Shown here: positions 33,816-45,411 of the stretch, piece by piece
How positions within the stretch are numbered: the stretch's first letter is position 1
How the letters are laid out: each line of letters starts with the position of its first letter
DNA from: Hevea brasiliensis
Lineage: Eukaryota > Streptophyta > Magnoliopsida > Malpighiales > Euphorbiaceae
Assembly (NCBI RefSeq): GCF_030052815.1
Contig: NC_079510.1
Coordinates: 6,833,375-6,897,374 of the forward strand
Length of the DNA: 64,000 bases
Direction: 5' to 3'
Program-made: the position numbers and the translations under genes
The notes under the pieces: model-generated
Databases searched by the model: none
Seen by the model: the letters and a program-made list of their open reading frames with translations, nothing else
What the model was told of the DNA's origin: nothing

Positions 33816-36289
33816 TGTGGTATTAGAGCAGAGATTTTACTCTCATTATTATGGCCAATATTGTTGATGGTGGTGGCAATCAACATTGTGATGGTGATCA
33901 AGGTTACCAGTTGTTTGGAGAGCATTGAAGAGCAGATAAACTCTATAACAGAAATTATGCGACAATTACAAGAGATCCAAGCGCAATTGCGCACTAGGGT
34001 GAATGTTTGTGAAAATAAATATCAAGAATCTATTCAAGCCAATAGAGCTAACCCTGGTAGAGCTGAATTTGATCTTGATCTTGTCAATTCAAGGAGAAGA
34101 GCCATGATGGATGATGATACAAGCAATGATGAGGAGATGGACTTGGGGTATGGTGCACGACAAGGACAAAGGAGAGCTGGTTGAAATCTCTAACAAAACT
34201 ATAGGAGTGATAATGAGTTCAAATTAAATATGGATATCCTTACCTTTAATGGAGATCTTGATATTGAAGGTTTTCTTGATTGGTTAACTGAAGTAGATCA
34301 TTTCTCCGAATATGCTAAAATTTCGGAGGAACCAAAGGTCAAACTAGTGGCCTATCGACTGAAGAGTAGAGTTTCCATATGGTGGGATTGATTGAAGGAA
34401 ACTAGACAATGAGAAGGGTGCAATCCAATCACTTCATGGAGGAGAATGCAACAATTGTTGAGGGGAAGGTTCCTACCTCCTGATTATGAGCAATACCTCT
34501 TTGAATCTTACCAAAATTGCTCATAAGGAACCTGCAGTGTCAATGAGTATACTGCAGAATTTTCGAGGTTAGCAGTAAGGAATCACTTAGCTAAGAGTGA
34601 TAGTCAACAAGCTGTAAGGTATTTGAGGGGTTTAAAGCCTTCAATACGTGATAAAATTGACATCCAGATTGTGATTAGTGTTCAAGAGGCTAGAAACTTG
34701 GCCTTGAAAGTTGAGATGATGATAAAGCAAGAGCCTTTTAGAAGGTATGGAGATAATAAATTTGCAACTAAAAAGGAGAAAGGGAAAACAACATAGGGAG
34801 CCTCTAGTTCATGTGGCACCAATGTAGAGAAGAGTAACAACAAAGTATCAATAGTTACACGTGGCAAAGATACCAATTCTAATGTATCTAAAGCTTTTGA
34901 TCCTTATGCATAACCTGCTGCTATTAAGTGCTATAGGTGCAATAAGATTGGGAATCGCTCCAATGAATGTCCTAAGAGGAAATTAGTTAATATAGTGGAA
35001 AGGGAGCTTGAAGATGAGGAAGAAGAATTTTGTGAACCTGATGGGGATGATATTGAGAAAGAATATAAGCAAGAGAAAGGAGTTTATGTGGTGAGAAAAT
35101 TGGCGCTTTCATCTAAAGTAGAAGACAATACATAAAGACACAAACTCCTTTGCACCAGATGCACAGTGAATAGGAAAATTTTTGATTTGATCATTGATGG
35201 TGGGAGTCAAGAGATCATCATCAGTTGAAGAGCTATCCAAAAACTCTCTTTGACACTCGAGGCACATCAACATCCTTGCACTATAGGATGGATCAAGAAA
35301 GTTGGAGGAATTCAAGTGAATGAGCACTACAAAGTTCCTTTCTCTATTAGTAAGTATATTAATGAAACTTATTGTGATATTGTTGACATGGATGCTTGCC
35401 ATATTTTGTTATGAAGACCTTGGCAGTTTGATGTTGATGTAAAGCACTCTGGTCAGAAAAATACATACCAGCTGGAGAGGGAAGGGAAAATTTACTCTCT
35501 TGTACCAATTGGAGAAAAGAAACCTACCAAATCTTCTAAAGTGGAGGAAAGGGATTTTCTCTCAATTAACAATAAGCCTTTTAAATTTGCAGACGAGTGC
35601 AAGGAGACTAAACAGATGCATCTTTTGGCGATAAAGGGCGAGGAAGTAAAGAAAGAGGAGGAGCCAAGGCAATAGCCAGTGGAGGTGAAAAGCCTATTGG
35701 AGGAATTTCATAATGTGATTCTTGATGAATTACACAATGAGTTGCCACCCATAAGGGATATACAACACCATACTAATTTGGTGCCTGGTGCAAGCTTACC
35801 AAATCTACCTCATTACAGATTAAGTCCTAAAGAAAGTGAGATCCAAAGGGAGAAGGTAGAGGAGCTATTGCAAAAGGGACACATCCAAGCTAGCATGAGT
35901 CCTTGTGCAGTGCTGGCATTACTAACACTAAAGAAGGATGGGAGTTAGAGGATGTGCATTAACAGCCAAGCTATTAACAAAATTACTATTGAATACAAAT
36001 TCCCAATCCCTCGGTTGGAAGACATGCTTGATCAATTGGAGGGATCAGTCATCTTCACCAAGATTGATCTAAGGAGTGGTTATTATCAAATCAGAATTCA
36101 TCCTGGAGACGAGTGGAAGACGACGTTCAAGACAAGGGACTGATTGTATGAATGGTTAGTCATGCCCCTTAGGCTAACCAATGCACCAAGCACATTCATG
36201 AGGCTAATGAACCAGGTACTTGGAACTTTCATTGGTAAATTTGTAGTAGTGTATTTTGATGATATTCTTATCTTTACTAAGTCCCTTGA

Positions 36290-36970
36290 TGTGGGAACCC
36301 ATATATATATATATATTTATTATTTATTATTATTTTATTTTAATTAGCTAATAATAATTTAATATATTTATAAAAAATATATATATTTTATTGGATGGTC
36401 TGCTTATTTATTTTTAGATATATATATTATTTTTGAAATTAAATATATATCTGCAATCTGAATAACCCAGTTCAATAATAACTGTATTTCCATTCTACAC
36501 CTAATAGAACTCTTGAAATATATATATACCCTAATCATCTCTTCTGCTAAACTTTGCTCTCAAAACTTGTTTGTCACCTCATTTTTCTATCAAATACTCT
36601 CAACAGAGAATCCCTAAATTTTTACTTCTCTATTCATCACATTCGATTCTGTTTTCAAGGTAAAAATTCTCATTCTTTATTCAATAATAGGTGAATTTGA
36701 TTTTATTTTCTTTCATTGATTTGTTACAACTACCCTAGAAAATTATTTATTTTTTTCTATTTTTTTTTCTTTGATCATTAGTATTGAATTGGGTTGATTA
36801 TAATTACTGTTGGACAATAATTAATTATTATATATATATATATATATAAAAGTATAACTGCCCCCTGCAAATCCGCAAGTCTCATGTTCATCCACCGCAA
36901 ATCCTCCCGTCCCGTCCTGCAAATCCGCAAGTCCCATGTTCATCCACCGCAAATCCTCCCGTCCCGTCCC

Positions 36971-37029
<59 letters not shown>

Positions 37030-38354
37030 ATTTTATTTTATTATTTTTTGATATTTTTTTTAATATTTTGGGTGTGTAGGAGATTTGAATATTCAATCAG
37101 TCAATTGAAATTGTCTCCCTTCCATTGAAAATAACTATTGTCTTGGAGGTTCCAGGTGAGTGGTAATTATAGTACATGGCACCGTTTTAGTCCCTTTTAA
37201 AATTTCTTAGCATTAAGTTTGTTATTAAATGAAATTTTGAATCAATATTTTAACAAATATTTTATATGTGATTTTCTAGAGTTTTATTTTACTATTGAAT
37301 TTTATTTTGATTTTGATTAAATAATTGATTTTGGTAACTATCTCTACATTAGACCCATTAGGATTCCGGGAACAGGCCTTTAATATATTTATATTGATTG
37401 ATATTTGACTATAAAATTTACTGATGTGTTACTGAATTGATATGAGATTGATTTGATTTTATTGACTCTCTGAAACTATTGAAATACACTATTGAAATTG
37501 CACTATCAGTTATTATTTGCTATCTGAAATTTTTTATTGAATTTGATTGATTTGTACAAATTGATTTTCTATTTTGAATTGGTACCTGTGCCCAGTATCT
37601 GTTTCTGTTATCTGGCCCTGCCGTGTGGACTATCACGGTATTAGATTGCATTGTCGAGTCATGCATCATTGCAGTTTATGGTTTGCATTAGTATCATATG
37701 CATTGATATCTGTGAAGGAGGAGGAAGGTATCTAATATCTGGTAGCGCGCTTACCATCTGGCCTTTGGTGATGTGGGGTATCATCACCCTGGTGCACTGT
37801 ACCATAAAATTTTTATTGAATGAATTTATTATATATATATGTTTTATGAAATTATTTTATTAATGATTTTGACAGCATGAGCATAATTTTATTGAATAGA
37901 AAATTTATTGTGAAATTAATCAAGCGTCTGCCTGTTCCTATTCCGTTGTGTGCTATAATTATCATTCACTGAGCATCTAGCTCAAACCACATTTTCTCAT
38001 GCATTATCTGTTTTGGATCGGTAGAATTCTGGTGATCCAAATATTCAGTCCATTTTCTGGAGAGGGACAACTTTGATTTGTTCTCATGGTATGCCCGAAT
38101 TCATGTTTTCTCGGGCTAATAATTGGTTTAGTTTGTTGAACAGTTTAAGTTTTTATTTGAAATCTGTAGAGACTCCGCAGTTTACCTATGGGATATTTAT
38201 GATATTTATTCAGCATTTTGTTTATTTGGATTTTGTCTATTTTTGGGATTAGTAATTGACAATATATTCGTTCAAGATACTCTGATAAGGCTTGCATGAT
38301 TTAAGAATACTTAAATTATGCGCCAGTCACGGTTCAGAATTTTGGGTCGTGACA
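36290..38354 (+). repeat. LTR of about 2.07 kb (family C) within the insertion
   Basis: Starts TGTGGGAACCC, with a TATA-type box (ATATATATATACCCTAATC near 36520) and a leader. It ends TTTTGGGTCGTGACA and is followed by AAGTT, as the other LTRs here are before their iMet primer sites; the site itself is cut by the TRIM. Contains (TA)n tracts at 36300-36316, 36831-36848 and 36975-37026. Confidence 0.6.
36860..36970. repeat. Tandem direct repeat, two 54-bp units
   Basis: Two nearly identical units that start CTGCAAATCCGCAAGTC and end CCTCCCGTCCCGTC, GC-rich compared with their surroundings and bordered on both sides by TA tracts. Looks like the relic of a small inserted repeat. Confidence 0.75.
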
Positions 38355-38363
38355 AAGTTCAAA

Positions 38364-38751
38364 TGTAATGGCCCGGCCCACTAGTGATATTGTCCGCTCT
38401 GGGCTGAAGCCCTCACGGTTTTAAAACGCGTCACTAGGAGTTAGGAACCACTAACTTATAAACCCAGCATCTCTCCCGTGTTTTGCCGATGTGGGATTTG
38501 CCTAGGGTGTTACAATCCACCCCCCTTATGGGACTCAGCGTCCTCGCTGAGGTTTGCCCCACCATCGCCCAAGGTTGCACGCGGAGCAGCTTTGATACCA
38601 CAAATGTAATGGCCCGACCCACTAGTGATATTGTCCGCTCTGGGCTGAAGCCCTCACGGTTTTAAAATGCGTCACTAGGAGTTAGGAACTCCTTATAAAC
38701 CCAGCATCTCTTCTGTGTTTTGCTGATGTGGGATTTTCCTAGGGTGTTACA
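38364..38751 (-). mobile_element. TRIM-type element (388 bp, LTRs about 150 bp)
   Basis: Two LTRs (38364-38514 and 38605-38751) starting TGTAATGGCCCG and ending AGGGTGTTACA, around 90 bp of internal sequence. On the minus strand the internal region has TGGTATCAAAGC (iMet-like primer site, 38590-38601) next to the right LTR and a G-rich tract (38518-38524 complement) next to the left LTR. No coding capacity. Flanking 5-mers do not match, so a border was lost. The frames over it are chance. Confidence 0.75.
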
Positions 38752-38757
38752 ATTAAT

Positions 38758-39664
38758 TGTAACAGCCCGATCCTTCTCCAGTTAGTATTGTTCGCTTTGG
38801 CCCATGGGCCTCACGGATTTGTCCCTTGGGAGGTTTCATTCCCAAAAGCGCGCTGACCAGGTGAGAAATGCTCCCACATATATGGCCCAAATCTTTTCTT
38901 CCCATTTCCGATGTGGGACACGAAGTTTCCACCCCAGTGCGTAGCTGGTTGAACAAGCACATCCCAACCCCATTCCTGGGTCGTGACAAGCCCACCAGCT
39001 TTCGCTTGGTGCGTCCTCGCACCACACACCGTACTAGAGGGAGTCCAGCTTTGATATCAAATTGTAACAACCCGATCCTTCTCCAGTTAGTATTGTTCGC
39101 TTTGGCCTATGGGCCTCACGGATTTGTCCCTTGGGAGGTTTCATTCCCAAAAATGCGCTGACCAGGTGAGGAAGGCTCCCACATATATGGCCCAAATCTT
39201 TTCTTCCCGTTTTCGATGTGGGACACGAAGTTTCCACCCCAGTGCGTAGCTGGTTGAACAAGCACGTCCCAACCCCATTTTGGGTCATGACAAATTTTCC
39301 ACCCCAGTGCGTAGCTGGTTGAACAAGCACGTCCCAACCCCATCCCTGGGTCGTGACAAGCCCACCAGCTTCCGCCTGGTGCATCCTCGCACCACACACC
39401 GTACTAGAGGGAGTCCAGCTTTGATACCAAATCCTCGCCTGGTGCATCCTTCTCCAGTTAGTATTGTCCGCTTTGGCCCATGGGCCTCACGGATTTGTCC
39501 CTTGGGAGGTTTCATTCCCAAAAGCGCGCTGACCAGGTGAGGAAGGCTCCCACATATATGGCTCAAATCTTTTCTTTCCGTTTCTGATGTGGGACACGAA
39601 GTTTCCACCCCAGTGCGTAGCTGGTTGAACAAGCACGTCCCAACCCCATCCCTGGGTCGTGACA
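38758..39664 (-). mobile_element. TRIM array with three LTRs (about 230 bp each)
   Basis: LTR at 38758-38988 (TGTAACAGCCCG ... GGGTCGTGACA), 74-bp internal segment with a minus-strand TGATATCAAAGCTGG primer site, second LTR 39063-39292, a 66-bp partial LTR repeat (39293-39358), a second internal segment (39359-39431), and a third LTR lacking its first bases (about 39438-39664). LTR-internal-LTR-internal-LTR order is the product of unequal recombination between TRIM copies. The many overlapping frames of 60-137 codons here are chance readings of the repeat. Confidence 0.75.
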
Positions 39665-39997
39665 CTTGATGAGCATATGTGGTATATTAGAGAGGTACTT
39701 AAGGTGTTAAGGAAAAACAAACTATACGCTAATTTGAAGAAGTGTATTTTCATGACTAGTAGCTTGTTATTTTTGGGATTTGTGGTGAGTAAGGATGGGA
39801 TTAAAGTGGATGGAGAGAAGGTAAGAGCTATTAGAGAGTGGCCTACCCCTAAAATGGTGAGTGAAGTGAGGAGTTTTCATGGTCTTGCAACCTTTTATAG
39901 GAGGTTTATTAAGCATTTTGGTAGCATCGCTGCACCTATTATTGAATGTTTGAAGAAGGAGAATTTTGAATGGGATGAGGAGCAAGAAAAGAGTTGA

Positions 39998-40149
39998 ATG
40001 TGATAGTTGAATTTATTTATTTTGAATCAGGTATGCTTTCTAAATGAATGAGAATTTATTTATTCAAGAACCATTATTAGGGTGATGGTTAAATTTTATA
40101 TTATTTACATTATGTTTATAATTATTATGATCTATTAAGAATTTTTTAT
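39998..40149. other. Junction between gypsy relic and OMT fragment
   Basis: About 150 bp of AT-rich sequence with no homology seen to the two sides. Confidence 0.4.
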
Positions 40150-40669
40150 ATCAACTTCGATCTAGCACATGTGTTGGCTATGGCACCAGAGTGCGAGGGC
40201 GTCACACATGTAGTTGGCGATATGTTTGCAAGCATTCCTCCAGCTGATGCCTTTCTCTTGAAGGTAACGAAGACTTAACATACTACCAGTAATTTCCCGT
40301 GCCATTTAAACGAGTAATATTCTAGTTGAATCAGTATATATTAAAATTAATATTGTTGTCCTTGAAATAATGTAGTGGATATTGCATGATTGGAATGACG
40401 AATATTGCATCAAAATCTTGAAAAATTGTCGAAAAGCATTGCCGAAGAAAACTGGAAAGCTTATAATGGTGGATGCAGCCTTAAATTCACAAGGAAATGA
40501 ATGGTTTGACTATATGCGATTGATATGTGATCTGGCAATGATGGTTCATGTCCAAGGAAAGGAAAGGAGTGAAGCAGAATGGAAAATAGTGTTGGAGGAA
40601 GGGGGCTTTGCCAGCCACAAGATTATCACCATTCCAGCAATGCCATCAATCACTGAGGCTTATCCCTAA
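40150..40669 (+). pseudogene. Truncated second O-methyltransferase copy (3' end only)
   Basis: Collinear with the last part of the gene at 31208-32397. Exon 1 end 40150-40263 (from [13 protein letters not shown]), intron 40264-40375, exon 2 40376-40669, same length as in the first copy, with the catalytic ILHDWND and GKERSEAEWKIVLEEGGF and TAA at the same place. The frame is open throughout. The SAM site and everything N-terminal are missing; the 5' break is at 40150, next to sequence that follows the gypsy relic. Differences from copy 1 include several replacements (for example MRLICDLAMMVH). Non-functional as it stands. Confidence 0.9.
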
Positions 40670-41272
40670 CGTGCACGCTAGCTATTTTCCTCCTTGGGTT
40701 GTGTCCCTGGAAATAATAGCATATTAACATTGCATGTTTTCGATGAGATTGACGTCTTTAGAATCGTAAGGTTTTAAATTTTAATTTTAATAGTAAAATA
40801 TATTTTGATTGAGTTTTTATTTTATATTTCTCTTTGTTTTTCTTTAAATTCTTATAAGGTTAAATAATTATGATAAAACTTTTTAATTGATGTGCAATCT
40901 AATGAGCAAAGATTCATAACATAAACATAAACATAATTGTCCATAAGTATTAACACTTTGACAAATATTGGAACCGCAGATTACTATGGGTGTGGCCAAT
41001 TCTTAGATGCACTTGCACAAAGGTAAAGGTCTGCCGACAAAGACAAGTCTCCTCAGCTCAGTTAGTGGCCGTATGCAATGAATAGTTCTGTCTCTATCCC
41101 TTTTTATTGTCAGTTCCTTGTTAATTATTGCACCGTTTCCTCTTTTAATAAAGATTCTATTTTGGTTTTAAATAATTTCTCATCATTCTTATTGGATTTT
41201 TCTTATTTCAAATGAATATCTAGTACTTTATTTTAATTTCAATTGTTTAATTAGATATATCATATTTCTTTT

Positions 41273-41533
41273 GAATCAGATTGTCTCCAGTTGACAGCTT
41301 GTCTAACTTTTGCTTTACATCCAATCCCTTGAGAGATAGAGACAATAGTTCATGATATTAAAAGTCTTTTATTTGCGTCCGTCAAGTTCTTCCTTAGAAC
41401 AGCTAATGGATGTGTCCACTGGGTTGCTGGCAAAGTGAGGATTGGCTCTTTACCTTTGAGTTGGCTTTCGAATCCTCTTGCCCAGTTAGCTAATCTATTG
41501 GTTACTGATAGGATGTACTCTGTATCTTCGTGA
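41273..41533 (+). pseudogene. RNase H (RVT_3-type) C-terminal fragment, unit alpha
   Basis: 87 codons in one frame with the hallmark series ESDCLQL, then EIETIVHDIKSLL, and the tail HWVAGKVRIGSLPLSW. This matches the C-terminal RNase H domain of plant LINE-type retroelements and RNase-H-like genes (nucleic-acid hybrid cleavage). The N-terminal catalytic part is absent. One in-frame TGA lies where the family has a conserved Trp (PWE), so the fragment was already dead before duplication. Confidence 0.7.
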
Positions 41534-42070
41534 ATATCTCTTTTCTAGTAAAAAAAAAATAGTAAAAAAAAATTTTAAATTTAAATTTCTAAAAAATAAA
41601 ATATTTCATCAACAAAAGCAACAAAAACAGACCATAACTCTATTAATTATAGTAATAAATTAGAATATTTATACACTTAAAATTTATAAAAATAATAGCT
41701 ATGAAGAAATATACTCAAAATTTATTTTAAATGAATATAGTTTTCGGAGTTATTAAAATTTAAATTTTGAAAATCTAAATTAATTGTGTCAATTTATTTA
41801 TTTTTTTAGCTAATTTTGTTACGTAAATTAGCTTCTCTAATTTTGTATTGTTCTCATTTTTTTGGGGTTTTATTTCAAATATTGATTATTAAATAAATTA
41901 TCATTCATTTAAAGATTTAATTAACAAAATTGATAATTTAGTATTTTAGTATATTTCTGAAACTGAATTAATTAATCAATCTCAAACATTTCAATCCTAA
42001 CATCATTTAATATTTAAAAAGAAAATTGAGAAAGCATTTTCCAAAGAAAAATTTGCTTTGAGAATGCCAT

Positions 42071-42616
42071 ATGGTAATTAGGGGAGAGCAGTTTTCGGTT
42101 TAAACCGAAAAATCAAATCGAACCGACTAATTCGGTTCAATCGGTTCGGTTTTAAAATTTAATCGGTTCGGTTCGATTTATAATTTTGATAATTTCAGTT
42201 AATCGGTTCTGTTCGGTTATTTTCATAAAAAAATCAAAAAAATCGAACCGAACCGAAATTATTAAATATATATAGGAAATAAAAAAAATCGAATCAAATT
42301 GAATCGAACCGAATCGAACCGAACCGAAATCAACAAAAACCTAACCGAACCTTTAGATTTTTGAGTTTTGATTTCTAATTTTTTTTGTTTTTATGTGTTA
42401 TTATTTAGATTTAATGTTAAAAGTATGAAATTTTATAAATTTCGATTTGATCGGTTTAAAACCGAATCGAACTAAAATTTATCGATTCGATTCGGTTCGA
42501 TTTTCTCTTCTCAATCGGTTCGATTCGGTTTTTAAAATTTTTAATTTTTAATTTTCGGTTTTATCAGTTCGTTCGGTTCGAAACCGAACCGACCATTTGC
42601 ACACCTCTAATGTAAT
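42071..42616. mobile_element. hAT-like MITE-3, unit alpha
   Basis: 42079-42609, ends TAGGGGAGAGCAG and TTGCACACCTCTA, body of CGGTT/AACCG motifs. Flanks ATGGTAAT (left) and ATGTAAT (right, one base lost). The corresponding place in unit beta (52088-52100, CCATATGGTAGTATCTTC) is an empty site with a single copy of the target, which proves insertion at this point. Confidence 0.85.
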
Positions 42617-44184
42617 ATCTTCTTCCACAATCTACCCTACACAGAACTATAATTGTCTTCGCCGTGATGTAGATTTTTACACAAGAAGTTGATTGGGCTA
42701 TATATGAAAAAAATAAAAAATAAAAAACCCTTATACTTTTAGTTGATGACTAAATAAGTCTATACACTTTGTAATTAAAATCAAATAAGTAATCACCTAA
42801 TAAAATATTATTTTTCTAATAATAAAATATTAACTTTTCCTAATTTTAAATATTAAAAATTATTTATTATTTTAATGACAATAAAATTAAAAAAAAAAGA
42901 AATTGAAAACATATGAACAAAAATTATTTAGTATTAAAATTATTATTTTTAATATTTTATTATTAAAAAATAAAAAAATAGTTTTTTCATAAAAAATTTT
43001 ATTTAACTTTAATTAAAAAAATTATATCCTTATTTGATGTGTAGTCTCAAATGAAAGTACAGGCTTATCTGATTTTTTTTACAGTTACATATGCTTAGAG
43101 AAATAATATATACTCTATATAAATTAGTTGAGGAAATAGGCATTAAACTTATATGAGACAGTAGGTGGGCAACTTTAAGACGCTGATATGTAATTAAATT
43201 CTCATTGAATGAGAGTTCATCCTAAAGATTATATATAAATAATTTATCTTTATAATATAACTAGCAAAATGCCCATGCTATATGAGTTAATATATAATTT
43301 AAAATTTTAATTATTATTTAAATAATAATAATAATTATTATTATTATTAAATTAATTTTTATTTAAATTTATTTCTTTTTTTAATTTAATTTAATAAATT
43401 TTCACCTATTATGATAATAATTTTTTAATTAATTTATGGTATAGTTAATTAAAATATCTTATTTAAATTGATTATAATTTCTATGATTACTTTGTTTAAA
43501 ATATGATGATTACTTTTTTCACAAAAATAATTTAAACATTATAAAATTTTGATATTTTATCATATAAGAAAAAATTATTTTAAAATAATAACAATGAATG
43601 GAATTATTTAAATTTAATAATAATAAAAATGTATAACATTATTATTAATTAAAATAATATTTTATTATATTATTTTCAAAAATGCTATATCTTTATATTT
43701 TTGCAAGGTATTAAAAATAATTTTCTATTAATATGATATATTTTTTGTAAAAAAATTTTTATAAAAATTGTTGCCGCTTTACATAAATTTATTATATAAA
43801 ATATAAAAATTGCATAAAAGTTAAACTATTATACAAATATATAATATATGTATATCATTATTTCTATTAATTTAATAAATTTTACAAAGCTATAACCATA
43901 ATTTTGATACTGTAACTTATTTTTTCAATCAACTTTACTTGTATTTATAATCATATTTATTATTTATCTTTGAAATTCTATACCTATATAAAAATATAGT
44001 TGAGAAATGATTTCTGCATAAAAATATAATTATTAAATAAAATAGAAAAATAATTTTTTTTATAAAAAATTTATTTAACCTTAATTAAAAAATTATATCC
44101 TTATTTGACAAAAACTTAATTTTAAACTTATTTAGTCTCAAATGAAAGTACAACCTTATCTATATTTTTACATTTTCATATACT
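42617..44184. other. AT-rich segment of unit alpha with a 240-bp direct repeat
   Basis: No gene. 43024-43262 is repeated at 44090-45065 (there holding the TRIM), so a roughly 1 kb stretch was once duplicated within the unit. The same arrangement recurs in beta (53040-53290 and 54115-55090). Confidence 0.6.
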
Positions 44185-44901
44185 TAGAGTGTAACATCCT
44201 GTACGGCAAGGGGAAATAATATGCGGTTGGAGGCAGGGCCTCACTTGAGACCTTGACCAAATGGTGGGCAAGAATGAACCAAATTATACATTGAAATGGG
44301 GGAAACTAATCATTAGAAGCGCCTTTTTGTGGAATGGCTTGGAGAGTTGGAATAACTCCAGGATTAAGCGTGCTCGCTTTAGAGAAATTATAGGATGGGT
44401 GACCTCCTGGGAAGTTCTCCATTCCACTATGGGACAAAACCGTGAGGTTCAGAATGAGATGGGCCAAAGCAGACAATTCCTCTAGTAGCTGGAGTCGGGT
44501 GTTACAGATAGTATCAGAGCTGGACCTCCTCTAGTAGATGTATGGTTCGGAGACGAATTAGGAGGAAGCTGGTAGGCTTGTAACATTCCGTGCGGCAAGG
44601 GAAAATAATCTGCAGGTAGAGGCGGGGCCTCGCTTGACACCTTGACCAAATGGGAGGCCAAGAATGATTCGAATCATACATTGAAATGAGTGAAACTAAT
44701 CACTAGAACGCCTTTTGATAGAATGGCCTGGAGAATTTGAAGAACTCTGGGATTAAGCGTGCTCACTTGAGAGAAGTCCTAGGATGGGTGACCTCGTGAG
44801 AAGTTCTCCATTCTACCTATTAGACAAAACTGTGAGGCTCAGAATAAGATGGGCCAAAGCGGACAATTTCTCAAGTGGTTGGAGTCTGGCGTTACATAGA
44901 G
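44185..44901 (+). mobile_element. TRIM with 317/318-bp LTRs, unit alpha
   Basis: 44190-44896. LTRs 44190-44506 and 44579-44896 (TGTAACATCCTGTACGG ... TTACA), a primer-site-like GTATCAGAGC right after the first LTR (44511-44520), 72 bp of internal sequence with a purine-rich end. Perfect 5-bp target duplication TAGAG (44185-44189 and 44897-44901). A related sequence without the element, CTTAGAGAAATAATATA at 43095-43111, is an empty-site paralogue. The frame 44261-44485 is chance. Confidence 0.9.
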
Positions 44902-45411
44902 AAATAGTATACACTCTATATAAATTAGTTGAGGAACTAGGCATTAAACTTATATGAGAAGGTAGGTGGGCAACTTTAAGATGCTGATATATAATTAAAT
45001 TCCCATTGAATGAGAGTTCAACTTAAAGATCATAAACAAATAATTTACCGTTATAATATAATTAAATTATTTAGACTCTTGTTTGTTTCATAAAAAAGAA
45101 TTTATATATAAAATATTTTTCATGAAAAATAAGAAAATATTTTTTATAAATTTTTTTTTTTTGTAATTTGATTACAATATTAAACTAATAATATGTATTC
45201 ATGTTATATATTATAAATATTTTTATATTTTAGACTCTATTTACTTCAAAAAAATATTTTTTAAAAAAAATATATTTCGTGAAATAAAAGGAGCATTGCT
45301 TTAATGTGATGCTTAATAAACAATTTAGTGAGTTCACATGAAATTTAAATTATTATGTTTTGATATGAAGATTAAGCTTATTTCATCAATTATTTTGGCT
45401 AGGACCACAAC
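44902..45411. other. AT-rich spacer between TRIM and CACTA, unit alpha
   Basis: No gene or further element recognised. Equivalent to 54937-55444 in beta. Confidence 0.6.

Larger units (their letters stand above)
36285..39669. mobile_element. Composite insertion inside the gypsy reverse transcriptase
   Basis: The reading frame leaves at CTTGA (36285-36289) and returns at CTTGA (39665-39669), so 36290-39664 is foreign and arrived with a 5-bp target duplication. The left end is TGTGGGAACCC and the right end GGGTCGTGACA. The content is an LTR-like stretch (36290-38354), a small TRIM (38364-38751) and a TRIM array (38758-39664). The terminal CA next to the duplication belongs to the array, not to the first LTR, so the original right end has been lost or exchanged. 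Confidence 0.75.
33818..39997 (+). pseudogene. Ty3/gypsy (chromovirus-type) gag-pol relic, interrupted and 3'-truncated
   Basis: Domains in order: gag start and coiled region ESIEEQINSITEIMRQLQ (33900-34180); gag core with FNGDLDIEGFLDWL and VKLVAYRLKS (34230-34780); zinc knuckle CYRC..G...SNEC with its His replaced by Asn (34930-34975); protease with IIDGGSQE in place of the usual DSGA-type site (35170-35410); reverse transcriptase from [31 protein letters not shown] and [13 protein letters not shown] (35679-36289), resuming at 39665 with [23 protein letters not shown] and [17 protein letters not shown]. Stops occur in gag, before the RT and within it. The RT is cut by the insertion 36290-39664. 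RNase H and integrase are absent: the sequence becomes unrelated after 39997. An inactive relic. Confidence 0.9.

Noticed and set aside
38434..39753. A cluster of frames of 60-137 codons resembling each other
   Set aside because: They repeat only because the TRIM LTRs repeat; start codons are often TTG and no domain is present.
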